Part shown: positions 34,401 through 44,049 of the stretch, piece after piece
How the letters are laid out: each line of letters opens with the position of its first letter
Position numbering within the stretch: the stretch's first letter is position 1
DNA from: Ectocarpus siliculosus
Lineage: Eukaryota; Sar; Phaeophyceae; Ectocarpales; Ectocarpaceae
NCBI GenBank assembly: GCA_000310025.1
Contig: FN649741.1
Span: forward strand, 3,328,863-3,389,119
Length of the DNA: 60,257 bases
Reading direction: 5' to 3'
The notes under the pieces: generated by a model
Database searches by the model: none
What the model saw: only the letters and a program-made list of their open reading frames with translations
What the model was told of the DNA's origin: nothing
Position numbers and translations under genes: made by a program

Positions 34401-37400
34401 TGGTACCAAGACGTCGCAATAGTTTCGAGTGATGGGGAGGATTGGAATGATGACCCCAAGCGCTTTTTTAGGGTCTCGGAATGATCAAAGGACTTCAAGG
34501 GCGATGGACGCAATTGCGAGGACATGATGTATGTCGCTGCGAATCGGCAAGAATTAATGTGAAGCTCTTCTCAAAAGACGTCATCGAGTGACGGTCGGCC
34601 GGATTTCCCACGCCGGGGTCTGACAAACGGAACAGGTCGGAGCCGGAGGTCTTGACGCCAACGTGCCGACCGGGACGGTGATCGGTCTGTTCGAGGAGCC
34701 CGACGACGAAGGGTGCATCGTCGACTACAGCATCGACGATGCTAGTCTGCAGGTACGATTACATGATGTTTTTGCTACCCGGCGCGATGTAGAACAGCGC
34801 GTGTTTGGTGTGCAGGGAGGAAAACAGGTTGTTCGGAGGCGCAGCACCAGTGCCACTGGTGACGGGCTGCCCTCTGTATTTCTATCGACTTTGCTTGGAC
34901 TCGAAACGATGAATAGGGGCGATTTTTTTTTTGCAGCAGCAACGGCGGTAGCGATAGCAGGGAACAACAGCACACAACGGCGAAAGGCCCATACAATGTC
35001 TCACCTTACGAAAACGTAGCCCCTCGGGCACACGTCGTTATTGCGACTAACCGATCGGGTGAACCAGCCCTGCTGTCGGCTTCTCTAGGATGTTGTCGGG
35101 GCTTGTAACGGTATGACTACTGTGGATGGAAAAGAAAAAACAAGCTCGCGTTGTCATGCGACTTTTTTACCACCAGCACATGGTGGTACTCTGCGTTGTG
35201 CACAATCGACGCTTGGCTTCCCGGGACGGCGACGACCATCGCGACGCGCGCTGGGCAATATCCGTCGGGACCTCAAACCCGGATGAAGTTGTGTCTTTAG
35301 CGACTAACAATGTTCATTTTGGGCCATGGGTCCACCAATACCAGTGGCGCGTACTTGTATGTCTTCGGTATCGAGGACGGCAGGCGGCCTCTCTCGCGGT
35401 AACGCCAAACCTGACCTGACGCTTGTTTTTTCAGGAGGAGCTGTGCTTGCTGAGGACGCTGCAGCCGGGGAAGAACCTCATTGGGGCCGGTTATGCCATG
35501 CAAGTGTCATTTTGCTGCTGTACCGTACCGTGCCGTACCGTACCGTACCGTATCCCGTGCCGTCGGCAAGAGGAAGAATGGACTGCTGTATTGTTATGAC
35601 GAGGATGAACACATTGAACATGATCGATAGGATTGCGTCCGATGCGATCAGATTTACAAACCGTTTGTGTCGGGTATCCCCGCTGTGGTTGGCATTCCCG
35701 CTGTGGTTGGCATTCACACGTCACAGGCTTCGTAGAGCCATGTATAGCCCCGACGCGAACCACAGGCCAGGGGTTGATGAGGCTGCAATTGCCCAACTTG
35801 AGTGAGCGTGCTGCGTGAGATGCGGTCAGTCGTGGCGTACGAAGACAAGAGCCGCCGCGTGCCCTTCTTATCCGGATTTTTTGTTCTCAAAACCTGTTTC
35901 GTGTGTCGCGGGGTAGCTGCGGGTAGGCTTCATTTCACAACGGCGGTCTCGCTCTGTCTCCCGCCCCCTTTTCGATGACCCTGCAGCCCGTGCGGCTCAA
36001 CCCCCCCCCCCCCCCCCCCCCCCCCCGACGGCGGCGCGACCGACGAAAGGCCCACGGCCACCCGACCGACCGACAGAACGACCCGACCCAACCCGAAACC
36101 CCACCAAACCANNNNNNNNNNNNNNNNNNNNNNNNNNNNNNNNNNNNNNNNNNNNNNNNNNNNNNNNNNNNNNNNNNNNNNNNNNNNNNNNNNNNNNNNN
36201 NNNNNNNNNNNAAGAGCCCCGGCTCCCCTTTTTTTCCCGATTTTTTTTTTTCAAAACCTTTTTTGGGTGGGGGGGGGGAGGCGGGGGGTGGTTTTTTTTT
36301 AAAAAGGGGGTTTCCCTTTTTTCCCCCCCCCCTTTTTGGAGGCCCCCGAAACCGGGGGGGTTAACCCCCCCCCCCCCCCCCCCCCCCCTGTCTCATATTG
36401 TTTGCCCATTTCGGAGTTTGACCGTTCTCGTGCCGTTGTCTCCCCCCGAACGTTCGTTACCTCCTCCTCCGCTCGGGCCGATCAGATACAGCGGGAGCTG
36501 CGAGCTGGTGCTGGCGGTGAAGGGGCAAGGGGTGCACGGCTTCACGCTAGACTCCTCCGTCGGAGAGTTCATCCTCACCAAGCCCTACATGAGGATACCG
36601 TCGGTGCGTGCTTGCTTCCTTGCTTCCTTGCGTGCTTGCTTGGGTGCGCGTGTCTTGTGGGGTACGCTGCAGCGTGCATTTTTCGTTCACACATGGTGGC
36701 CGTTGTTTGTGTACGGAGAGAGACAAACACAACAGTTGTTCGCGCTTGCGTGAGTGTTTATGCGATGAGATTAATGCCTCTTTTTTTTTGTTTCTGCACA
36801 GCGTGGCAGCGGTTACTCCCTGGATGAGAGCCGGAGAGACACCTGGCCGAAGGCGCTCCAGGAGCACATCGACAAACTGCGGAGCGGCGAGGGGGAGTCG
36901 GGGAAGAAGTTCGGGTACCGCCTCGTCGGCTCGGCCGTGGCAGACGTGCACCGTACTCTGGTAAGCAAGGACCCCGCGCTTTTTTGTTGGGATCGCGGGT
37001 GTGCGCGTGTGCTGTAGTGGTGTGTGTCGTTGTGTTGTTCGGTGTTGGTCGGTCCTCGCTGGAAGAGAAACAGCTCAAGATTCTGATCAGGCGAAGCCAG
37101 GATTGTGTTATTTCCTCTCTTTCTTGGTGTATGAAGTATGGAAAAGGCTAAGAGGCCAGGTTGGAAATCGTTGTGAGACTGCGATGGCGCAGTTTCCGTT
37201 GTCGATGTGCTTATTATTTATTGCCCCGCTTCTAGCTCTACCACGGCACCCTTTCTAGCGAGTGTGACGGGATTCCGTCAAGAAATTTCCGTGAAAAACG
37301 GTGGGCTTGCTGCGTCGGCCACAATCTCGCCGCCATGGGCGTACTTTTGCTGTCGGAGAGCATTAGCTATGCTGGGTTGATTCCTTCCGAGGACAGCTGC

Positions 37401-37886
37401 GTGTACAGCTGAATGGAGGTCTGCAAGCCTTCTCGTGTGGCCAGCTCCTCTCGTCCCCTTCGCTACTCCCTCCCGTCTCCTTCGTGGCGTTAGCCTTGTG
37501 AGCATTCCGATTCCAACGAAAAATCCTTCCCGGCCTAAATCTCGTCTCGACCAAGATGCCGTCTGAGAATCGATCAATATCACCACAAACATGGGGGCGA
37601 TGACAACCAGTACATTCGCCATTTGAATTTGTTTGAGTTGGCGAAACAAATTCTAGCAAAACTGGCATGCGCGATACCTAATTGTGACGCCTGGTATGCA
37701 TGAGAGTATGAAAACATACTCCAGAAGGGGTTTCATAACAAGGATGCCACACAACGAGAGAGACCGTTTCGCGTCGAAATTATTATGGAGAAAAACGTTC
37801 GAAATTCCCAATGTGATGTGGAAACTTCACATCTCTCCTGAAACATGACAACACACACTCTCTCTCTCTCTGTCGTCTCTGTGTGT

Positions 37887-37960
<74 letters not shown>

Positions 37961-38582
37961 ACAGGTGCAAGGAGGCATTTGGGGCCGGCCAGACACTGAC
38001 GAGGGCAGCGACCAGTACGGCGGCGACCGCACGGGGGGCCTCACCGTCCTCGGGGAGTCGTCGCCCCTGGCGTTCATAGTGGAGGAGGCGGGAGGGAGGG
38101 CCGTCGATGGGCACGGGGAGAGGGTGCTCGACATCTACCCGGAGACGCTGCGCCAGAAGACCGGGCTGTTCCTCGGCGGGGAGGAGGACATACTGGAGCT
38201 GGAGCGAGCCCTGGAAGCCGGCAGCCGCGCGGAACGCGAAGCGGCGGAGGCGGAGGCGGCGGAGGCGGAGGCGGAGGCGGCGGAGGAGAAGGCGAAGGCC
38301 GAGGCCGCGGCGGCAGAAAAGGAGAAGGAGGAGGAAGAGGAAGAGGAGGAGGAGGAGGAGAAGGAGGAAGAGGAAATAGAGCCGGAGGCGGTGGCCGAGG
38401 CAGTGGCGGTGGCAGAGGCGCCGGTAGACGCAGAGGCGTCGATGGAAGAGGGGGCGTCGCCGGGGGTTGTTGAGGATGAAGGGGGCGAACCAGCCCTGGG
38501 AGGCGAAGACGACGACCATGAGCCGGTGGTGGTCGCGCAGAAGGATGGCGGGACAGAGGAGAACGAAGAGGTGGCGGCATAG
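28482..38582 (+). CDS. Plastid-targeted fructose-1,6-bisphosphatase-like protein lacking metal-site residues
   Basis: Eight exons: 28482-28783, 33293-33449, 33988-34146, 34636-34752, 35435-35499, 36486-36603, 36802-36960, 37965-38582. All phases close (564 residues). Residues ~1-33 form a signal peptide ending TITMGF, like the ASAF plastid motif; a Ser-rich linker follows. The fold of fructose-1,6-bisphosphatase is followed almost without gaps: CASGRLGVV, LDANVPTGTVIGLFEE, LQPGKNLIGAGYA, GVHGFTLDSSVGEF, GYRLVGSAVADVHRTL, PLAFIVEEAGG, RVLDIYPE. However, the metal-ligand VSEE motif is VAYPN (~182-186), DPLDGSSN is NPLVGAGG (~204-211), and the substrate Asn in YSxNE is Asp (YSLDE, ~311-315). The last Glu ligand (FIVEE, Glu399) remains. 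A ~110-residue Ala/Glu-rich acidic tail follows. Catalysis of the normal reaction seems unlikely; a regulatory or binding role is inference. Intron 1 holds an LTR retrotransposon. Intron 5 is GC-AG (donor gcaagt at 35500) and contains the assembly gap. A start at 28452 is possible but less signal-like. Confidence 0.85.
29236..29537 (-). repeat. 3' LTR of the copia-type element
   Basis: 302 bp, starting tgttaggatgatccgaactg and ending ctatca on the plus strand. It differs from the other LTR mainly by one extra acatgaac unit in a short internal array and a few substitutions. Preceded by the target duplication gtcga at 29231-29235. Confidence 0.92.
29817..30705 (-). pseudogene. Ty1/copia reverse transcriptase C-terminus and RNase H, frameshifted
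   Basis: The minus strand encodes the end of the copia RT (TLKISQQTYAEELGMEFG, then ELIGSLMWLATQTRPDIANA) and, after a frameshift near 30180, the RNase H with the hallmark LSTTEAEYVSLAD and SKHIDVRHHFIRD motifs. It ends HADFLTKALH with a stop at 29817. The segment carrying the catalytic YVDD motif is missing upstream. The element cannot make an active polymerase. This is a remnant of a cellular retrotransposon. Confidence 0.9.
31777..31963. repeat. 51-56-bp tandem repeat inside the retrotransposon
   Basis: Four imperfect units share cagttttgtgtgggtgactg, gcaaccttacgtg and caatatccatttnacctcg, with unit starts near 31777, 31831, 31882 and 31938. The array lies in the interior region where protease and integrase would be expected, and has no coding continuity. 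Confidence 0.75.
32191..32670 (-). pseudogene. Gag-like N-terminal frame of the copia-type element
   Basis: A minus-strand frame starts with Met at 32670 (MEALGLSSFTEEDRQALSAH), meets a premature TAA after about 33 codons, then stays open in the same frame (DKPPDGGDPRHARP) to 32191. Its position just inside the 5' LTR (32747-33040) fits gag, but no zinc knuckle is visible. Assignment to gag rests on position only. Confidence 0.5.
32747..33040 (-). repeat. 5' LTR of the copia-type element
   Basis: 294 bp, same ends as the left LTR and followed by the second gtcga at 33041-33045. High similarity between the two LTRs suggests a fairly recent insertion, in contrast with the deleted interior, so the element probably moved as a non-autonomous copy. 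Confidence 0.92.
33512..33573 (+). repeat. Short interspersed repeat R1, copy 3
   Basis: The sequence from ccaacacatcccgttcggct to ggggtagtctttctgtg in the second FBPase-like intron closely matches the copy at 6264-6325. A third copy lies immediately upstream, split across the retrotransposon (29168-29235 and 33041-33060, inverted). Confidence 0.65.
36112..36211. other. Assembly gap (100 N) with poor flanking sequence
   Basis: Exactly 100 N, the conventional size for a gap of unknown length. It is bracketed by homopolymer-rich sequence: poly-C runs at about 36001-36027 and 36365-36388, and runs of g and t between 36230 and 36360. The gap falls inside the fifth intron of the FBPase-like gene, so no exon is interrupted in the model, but the intron length is unknown. 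Confidence 0.98.
37857..37959 (+). repeat. (CT)n microsatellite forming a 3' splice-site pyrimidine tract
   Basis: About 100 bp of nearly uninterrupted CT dinucleotides ends directly at ttcacag (37958-37964), the acceptor of the last FBPase-like exon. The microsatellite thus doubles as the polypyrimidine tract. Length variation here could affect splicing; that is inference. Confidence 0.9.
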
Positions 38583-41500
38583 CATGCTTGCGACCGGAGC
38601 GCACGACGCGGCTTTCCGTCCAAAGCAGCTAGGGTGAAGCGGGCGCGTGGGTGCGGGTTTGTGCGTATGGGTCAAGAGCGGGCGGCATGCTCTCTCGGGG
38701 ACCCGGAATCGGCTGCACGCCTGGATATTTCGCAGCACTGCGGAGTTGAAGAGGACATCGGATTGCGCCAGGAAAAAAAAAAGAGGGAGAGGGGCGACAG
38801 CTCCACGTAAGCCAACGCACATTGTATGTATCCCGGAAGGAGGAACAATGCTACGGTTTCGGTGTCATCAATGCTTTAGATTGTATGGACGAGGGTGTCT
38901 TCCTCTTGCGACCCGTCTCACGACCTATGGGCTGGTGTGGCATAGGCACACGAGTTGCGGACGGGTGGAAAGAAAAGTGTCTGTCATGATGATCAAGCGA
39001 CGTGGCGTTGCTCAATTGTTGATACATACATACATGCATAGAGGCCGTTAGTGGCCTCTTGGTTTTCGAACGGTGTGGTTAGGTTAGCCCTTTCAAGTAT
39101 CGATCGGTGCGCGCGCGCGTGTGTTTAGGCGAAAGGAAAAGTCGCAGAATGCGCCAGTTGTTGCCCCCCCCCACCCCCCTCCCCCGTGATACTCGACTTG
39201 TTGTTTCGACGGTCGCCAAGATCATTCACTGAGAAACATTACTGATGCCAAGCGCACAATAAACATATTTCTTTGCCGACGATATCGGCGTCGAGCGTTA
39301 ACGCGAGGGTTGTTGTTGGTTGAGCTGTTGGTTGCGCGGAAACCGCTGACATTGTGCTGTGCCTTGATTCAAGGTTGGAAACCGTTTATGAGCAACCTTG
39401 CGAGTTGGCTTTGGTGTCCCCATCTTTACGGCTGTGCCGGTGTTGGGATCGTTGGAAAATTCTAATACCGGAGAATTTTCTAGGAGCAAAGAAGGCCGTT
39501 GTTTTTTGTTTGGTTTGAGGAGCCGCGCCATCCGCCGGCGATATTGCGACGACCCGACACACGTTCAGCGGGCGAGGTGCATTTGTCAAAGGTATATAGG
39601 GATTGTCTGGCCGTGTCCATTGCTGTTATTGTTTGAGCGGTTCGCGACGCTTGTTTCGTGGTTTCTGTTTATTGGCTCCCGCGGAATTGGATCAGTCGGC
39701 CCGCAAGGTTTGGCGAAATGGCTGTGGGGAGTGTGGCGGAGACACCTACCTGCCATAGGGCAAGTTTTGCAGGTTCTGTTGTTACTAATGTTGCTGCCGT
39801 TTCTGATTCGGTGCATCAGGTTGTGTTCCGGCAGATGGAACAAACAATGCAGTTGTTTTGCTTCGCCAAGATCGTATATTTGCGTAGGTAAGGTTTCATA
39901 GGTAGGAATAGATGATGGTATTGACGTGGTGTATTTCCCACTAGAATGTCCTGACTAAAATTGTGGTACGTAGTCTGGCGCCGTGGTGCTAAGAATGCGC
40001 GTATATTAGACTCGAGCAAACGACGTGCCGCGGTGGCTACGTTTGTTTGATGCGACACGCTCCTCGTGCGAAGTGTTCCTTTCATGTTGTTCTCCAGATG
40101 TGTGGGCGTTGTCATGCAAATCCGTGCATGCCGGGGTGCGATGGCGATGATGCACACATTCAGGCGAGCTGGCGCCTCAACCGTTGGCGGGCTTACGTGT
40201 CGAAGCAGCGTCGCAATGAAAAGTCTGGAGGTATGGCGGTCAGACCGGGAATCATTTGCCTCGCTCCTCTCGACGACAGAAGCACACAAGCGGCGGGTTG
40301 TCCCAAATGCAGTATCGGAGAAAACGGCTTCGGGTGCGGTGCATCTATTTTTTCCGGCCTTCAGTACTCATCCTTCAGCTGCAGTAGTTGGGTCGACCTC
40401 GTGATCGAGACGTCGCAAAGAGCTTGAGGGAGCACTCGACGGTTGCCCTCTGCGCAAGCTTTTGGGTTCTTGGGCATTGCCGCCTCCTCCCGTTCTCCCT
40501 TAGACCGGCTTCCCTCTCTCTTGGCTGCACTGGCAAACATATTATACTCCACCTTGTTGGGAACTTCGTTGTCAGGAATGGCAAAGGGCAAGGGTAACCA
40601 GCCTCTCGAGAGGAAGGGGGGCTCCGTAAATGTTTCTGGCAACAAGTATCAACAAAGTTACATGTATGATAGAGATGACGTCGAACGCCCTCTCATCGAT
40701 GCATGTATCTCAACGCCGACGCCTGGATGTATGAATGAATAAATGGAGCGCTTCAAGGAGGGCCGCGAAGCATCGAAGAACGAATGAAAAATCGGTTGGT
40801 TTCGACCAACCAACTACAAATGGTTCGTGAATGCTACTTCAGTGCATGTTTGCGCTGGCCAAGCCGAAAACCGCACAGACCAGGAAAACAAATATTGGGG
40901 CGTCGGCGCGAGCAAAGACACAAATAAACGTTCATCGGTAAGCAAGGCTGCATATCAGCGTGTACTTGTACCATGCAGAATATGGTCTACAAAGTCGACA
41001 CAGACGAAGGCCCAGCAACAGCACTCAGGCAAGTTTGGATCCGCACCGCACGTATTGCGTGGGGTGTGAGTTGAATTATTTGTACTCCGTAGCAATTGTT
41101 GTCGTTGATCCTCACATGTTCAGAAATTACCGGGAACGTTTTGCGCGCGGTCCTGTGTGTGTTCTCGACAACAAGGTCAACGTACCGCCGGTGGCGTGAA
41201 GATGAATATCATATCTCGGGCGGGTGCCGACATTCCCACGCGCCGCATGTCCGTTTGTTTGTTTGTTGTTTGTGTATGCAGAGCAGATGATGCTTAGACT
41301 ACGTGTGCATGTGGTGTAGGAACTCTGATGTCTCCGGTCACGCAATGCAAGAGTGGCCCGAGAAAATCTAGGGATCATCCAACCTGCCCCCCACTGATGC
41401 TGCCTCTACGTGCAACCTATAACCCCCGCACTTCTGCTGTCACGTCTCCGCCCCTTCTCCCGCCGTTGGAACAAATCTCACATCTCTACACGGTGGAAGC

Positions 41501-41729
41501 TCTCTCTCGCTTCTCATCTGGAATTTTCCCGGAAAATCATTCTCACTTGGAATGATCACCCGATCAGGCCCCGCTTGGACATTCCCGGTAAGAGTGCACA
41601 TACATCAAGCACACACCAGGTGTCAAGCGCCCATCGTGCTTTGAGCCATCAAGATTGGGGGGCTTCATCGGGCTGGGGTGTCGCGCATACAGCGAGGAGA
41701 CCAGGTTTCTTCCCATCGTCGAGAGAAAT
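38583..41729. other. Intergenic, no gene recognised
   Basis: Includes the 3' UTR of the FBPase-like gene and the promoter of the first PA-domain gene. Open frames around 39398-39901 (plus) and 39843-39298 (minus) overlap each other and show no domain. The last ~150 bp (about 41580-41729) is conserved upstream of all three PA-domain gene copies and is probably promoter or 5' UTR. Confidence 0.4.
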
Positions 41730-44001
41730 ATGAAGATTGCTGCTGCTGCGGCGCTGCTACTGCTGTGCATAGGATGGACCGTTGGAGTGGATCATCAGGT
41801 GTGTTTGTCCGCGATGTCACCACACGGCCAGGTCATTTCCACGAAAACATGCCGATGTACCAATACGATGTGCATGTGTTTGGGTACATATATCTATCTG
41901 CCGCGGGGCTTTGCTTTGGGCGTTTATGTATGCAGTCTGCTATGGCGTACGATGACGATGGAAGTAAACACATTAATTCGCACCAGACCTTTAAAAGGCG
42001 GCCGGGGTATCTGCGAGCAATAATATTTCCTTCTTCAATAATATCAACCCACAGCATGTATTATGTTGTAGAAAGATCGGATTGCGCATGCGACGGACGG
42101 TCTCCTTATTCCGCAGGCAGCGTAGCTATCCTCTGCGCGAGGGACGTATGAATGGCTGCGGTGTCATCACGGGCGAGTAATACACGCCAGAACGGGAACA
42201 CAACAGATCCCTGTGCGATTGTATTGCGTGTGCCTGTATCTAAATGCCAACACCCCTAAAAGTCCACATATGGTTGTCAGGAACTGTAGGCACACCACAA
42301 GAATTTCCATCAATAGACAAGAATTTCCATCAAAAGTTGTACCTACTGTAGCCAGCACGTGCCCAATCTTCACATCGCCCATGCCGAGGCAATTTCATCT
42401 ATCGGGCGAAGTGCAACGCAATGAAAAAGCAACAGTACATTTAGTCTATACTCTAGTGACACATTTTTGTGCTACGCGTACAGTCTAGAAGCCTAAACAA
42501 CCAGGTAGATGATGGCAAGTTGTCCTGGAACGCGGCTCAAGAGGCTTGCATCCGTTGTGCAGTGTAGAAGTATCCCAGTATTTACGTCCTTTCATGTGTT
42601 ATCAAGTCGTCATTCCAACCAATCAATGTGTGTGTGTGGGGCGGCCTGTTCCGCAGCAGCAGGTTCTAGTACTACATGTTCTGTACAAATAGACTCTATC
42701 TACATAGTCAAACGTAAACAGCGGTATTGCTATGCCTCGGTCTCTCGCAGGCATCTTCTTGCTGAGTAAAAGACCAGTGCATGCCTACATACCTATGACG
42801 CGTAGAGATGATGGTGATGATGTGTATGTCACAAATGGTGAGTCGATGTGATTCTGGAGGCATAGTTTATATATCGTACAGTGACGACCCCGGACTTGGT
42901 GTAGCACAATCACTTGTCACCCATGACACCGAACCAACACCAATACATCATTATCACACCCTCTACATATATTCAAGAGATCTCTGCCATTGATCAATAA
43001 CCCGCAAGAACAAGGTAGCCGAAAGCCCAAATCAGGAATACATAGGTGTGTACTTTCCTCCCCGAATCGATGTGTTACTTATTCGTCCACACTCCTACAA
43101 AATATATATTTTTGTAGACTTCAACACATCCCCTTCGACTGACTGTTGAAGCCTCTTCTGTGTGTTGATGCATATTTTCTGTAAAATGTAGACTTGTTTT
43201 CGTTTTCGTCCAAAGGTGAGGGTCGATCCAGGGATAACCCCCACCCCCTCGCGCGTTGCCCGTGGCGTGTGGGAGAGGTTCGGTATGATCTTGCCCCCCG
43301 ACTGTGTGCCGTTCCCCAGAAGCGGCAGTCACAAGCTTGCGCGAGAGAGGCATTTGTGATTGCCACGAAGAATCTCTGTTGTACTACGTACTACATACAT
43401 CTACCACATTCAGCGGGGCGAGCACCCTCGATACGTAGCACATACTCTGCCAGAATCTCTGCGAGCGGAGCAGCTGTTAGACCGCAGTATTCGTCCGGCC
43501 CTTCACCTCGTCTCTCAAACCCCGCGCGCTCCTCCAACCCTGTGTTATTTCTTTATCGCGTGGCGTGCGGTGGCCATCAGACGACAACACAGGCCGTCGC
43601 TTCTCGGCTGCAGTTTCCTCTCCCGGCCGTCATGTACCGCGGCTTCGGTTATGAGCACGAGGAGGCCCTATTCGGACCACGCCACCCGTTCGGTGGGACC
43701 ATCGCCGAGGTAAGCCTTACCGCATGGATGGGTGTACGTGTAGACTACCATGTTTCCGGAAAGAAGGGGGGAGGGGGAAGAGGAGAACACGCGACATCCA
43801 TCTCGTGCTCAACGACTATGCGAAGTCGGTTGCACTCCAATACATAGATGTGAAAAATCGTGGTATTTTTCGCCATGGCTCGTTGCCACCTTGTGTGTTG
43901 TTTGTGGAGATGGATCCACTCGAATCTTGCACCCCAGTCGCGTCGCGCATGCGACTCGGCACCAGTCGGATTGTTTGTGCTGCCGCTCGCGTAGCAGCAG
44001 A

Positions 44002-44049
<48 letters not shown>

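Noticed and set aside
35975-36364. Open frame spanning the N gap
   Set aside because: It exists only because unknown bases and homopolymer runs contain no stop; the sequence around the gap is unreliable.
38107-38623. Long open frames on the other frames and strand opposite the FBPase-like last exon
   Set aside because: They are shadows of the GAG/GCG-rich coding tail; low-complexity Arg, Ser or Leu runs only.
39298-39901. Gene in overlapping opposite-strand open frames downstream of the FBPase-like gene
   Set aside because: Neither strand has a recognisable domain and both are open by similar lengths, as expected by chance.
43992-44049. CRISPR-like or protein-coding interpretation of the AGC and CT repeat arrays
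   Set aside because: These are simple microsatellites without spacers, lying in introns of PA-domain genes.
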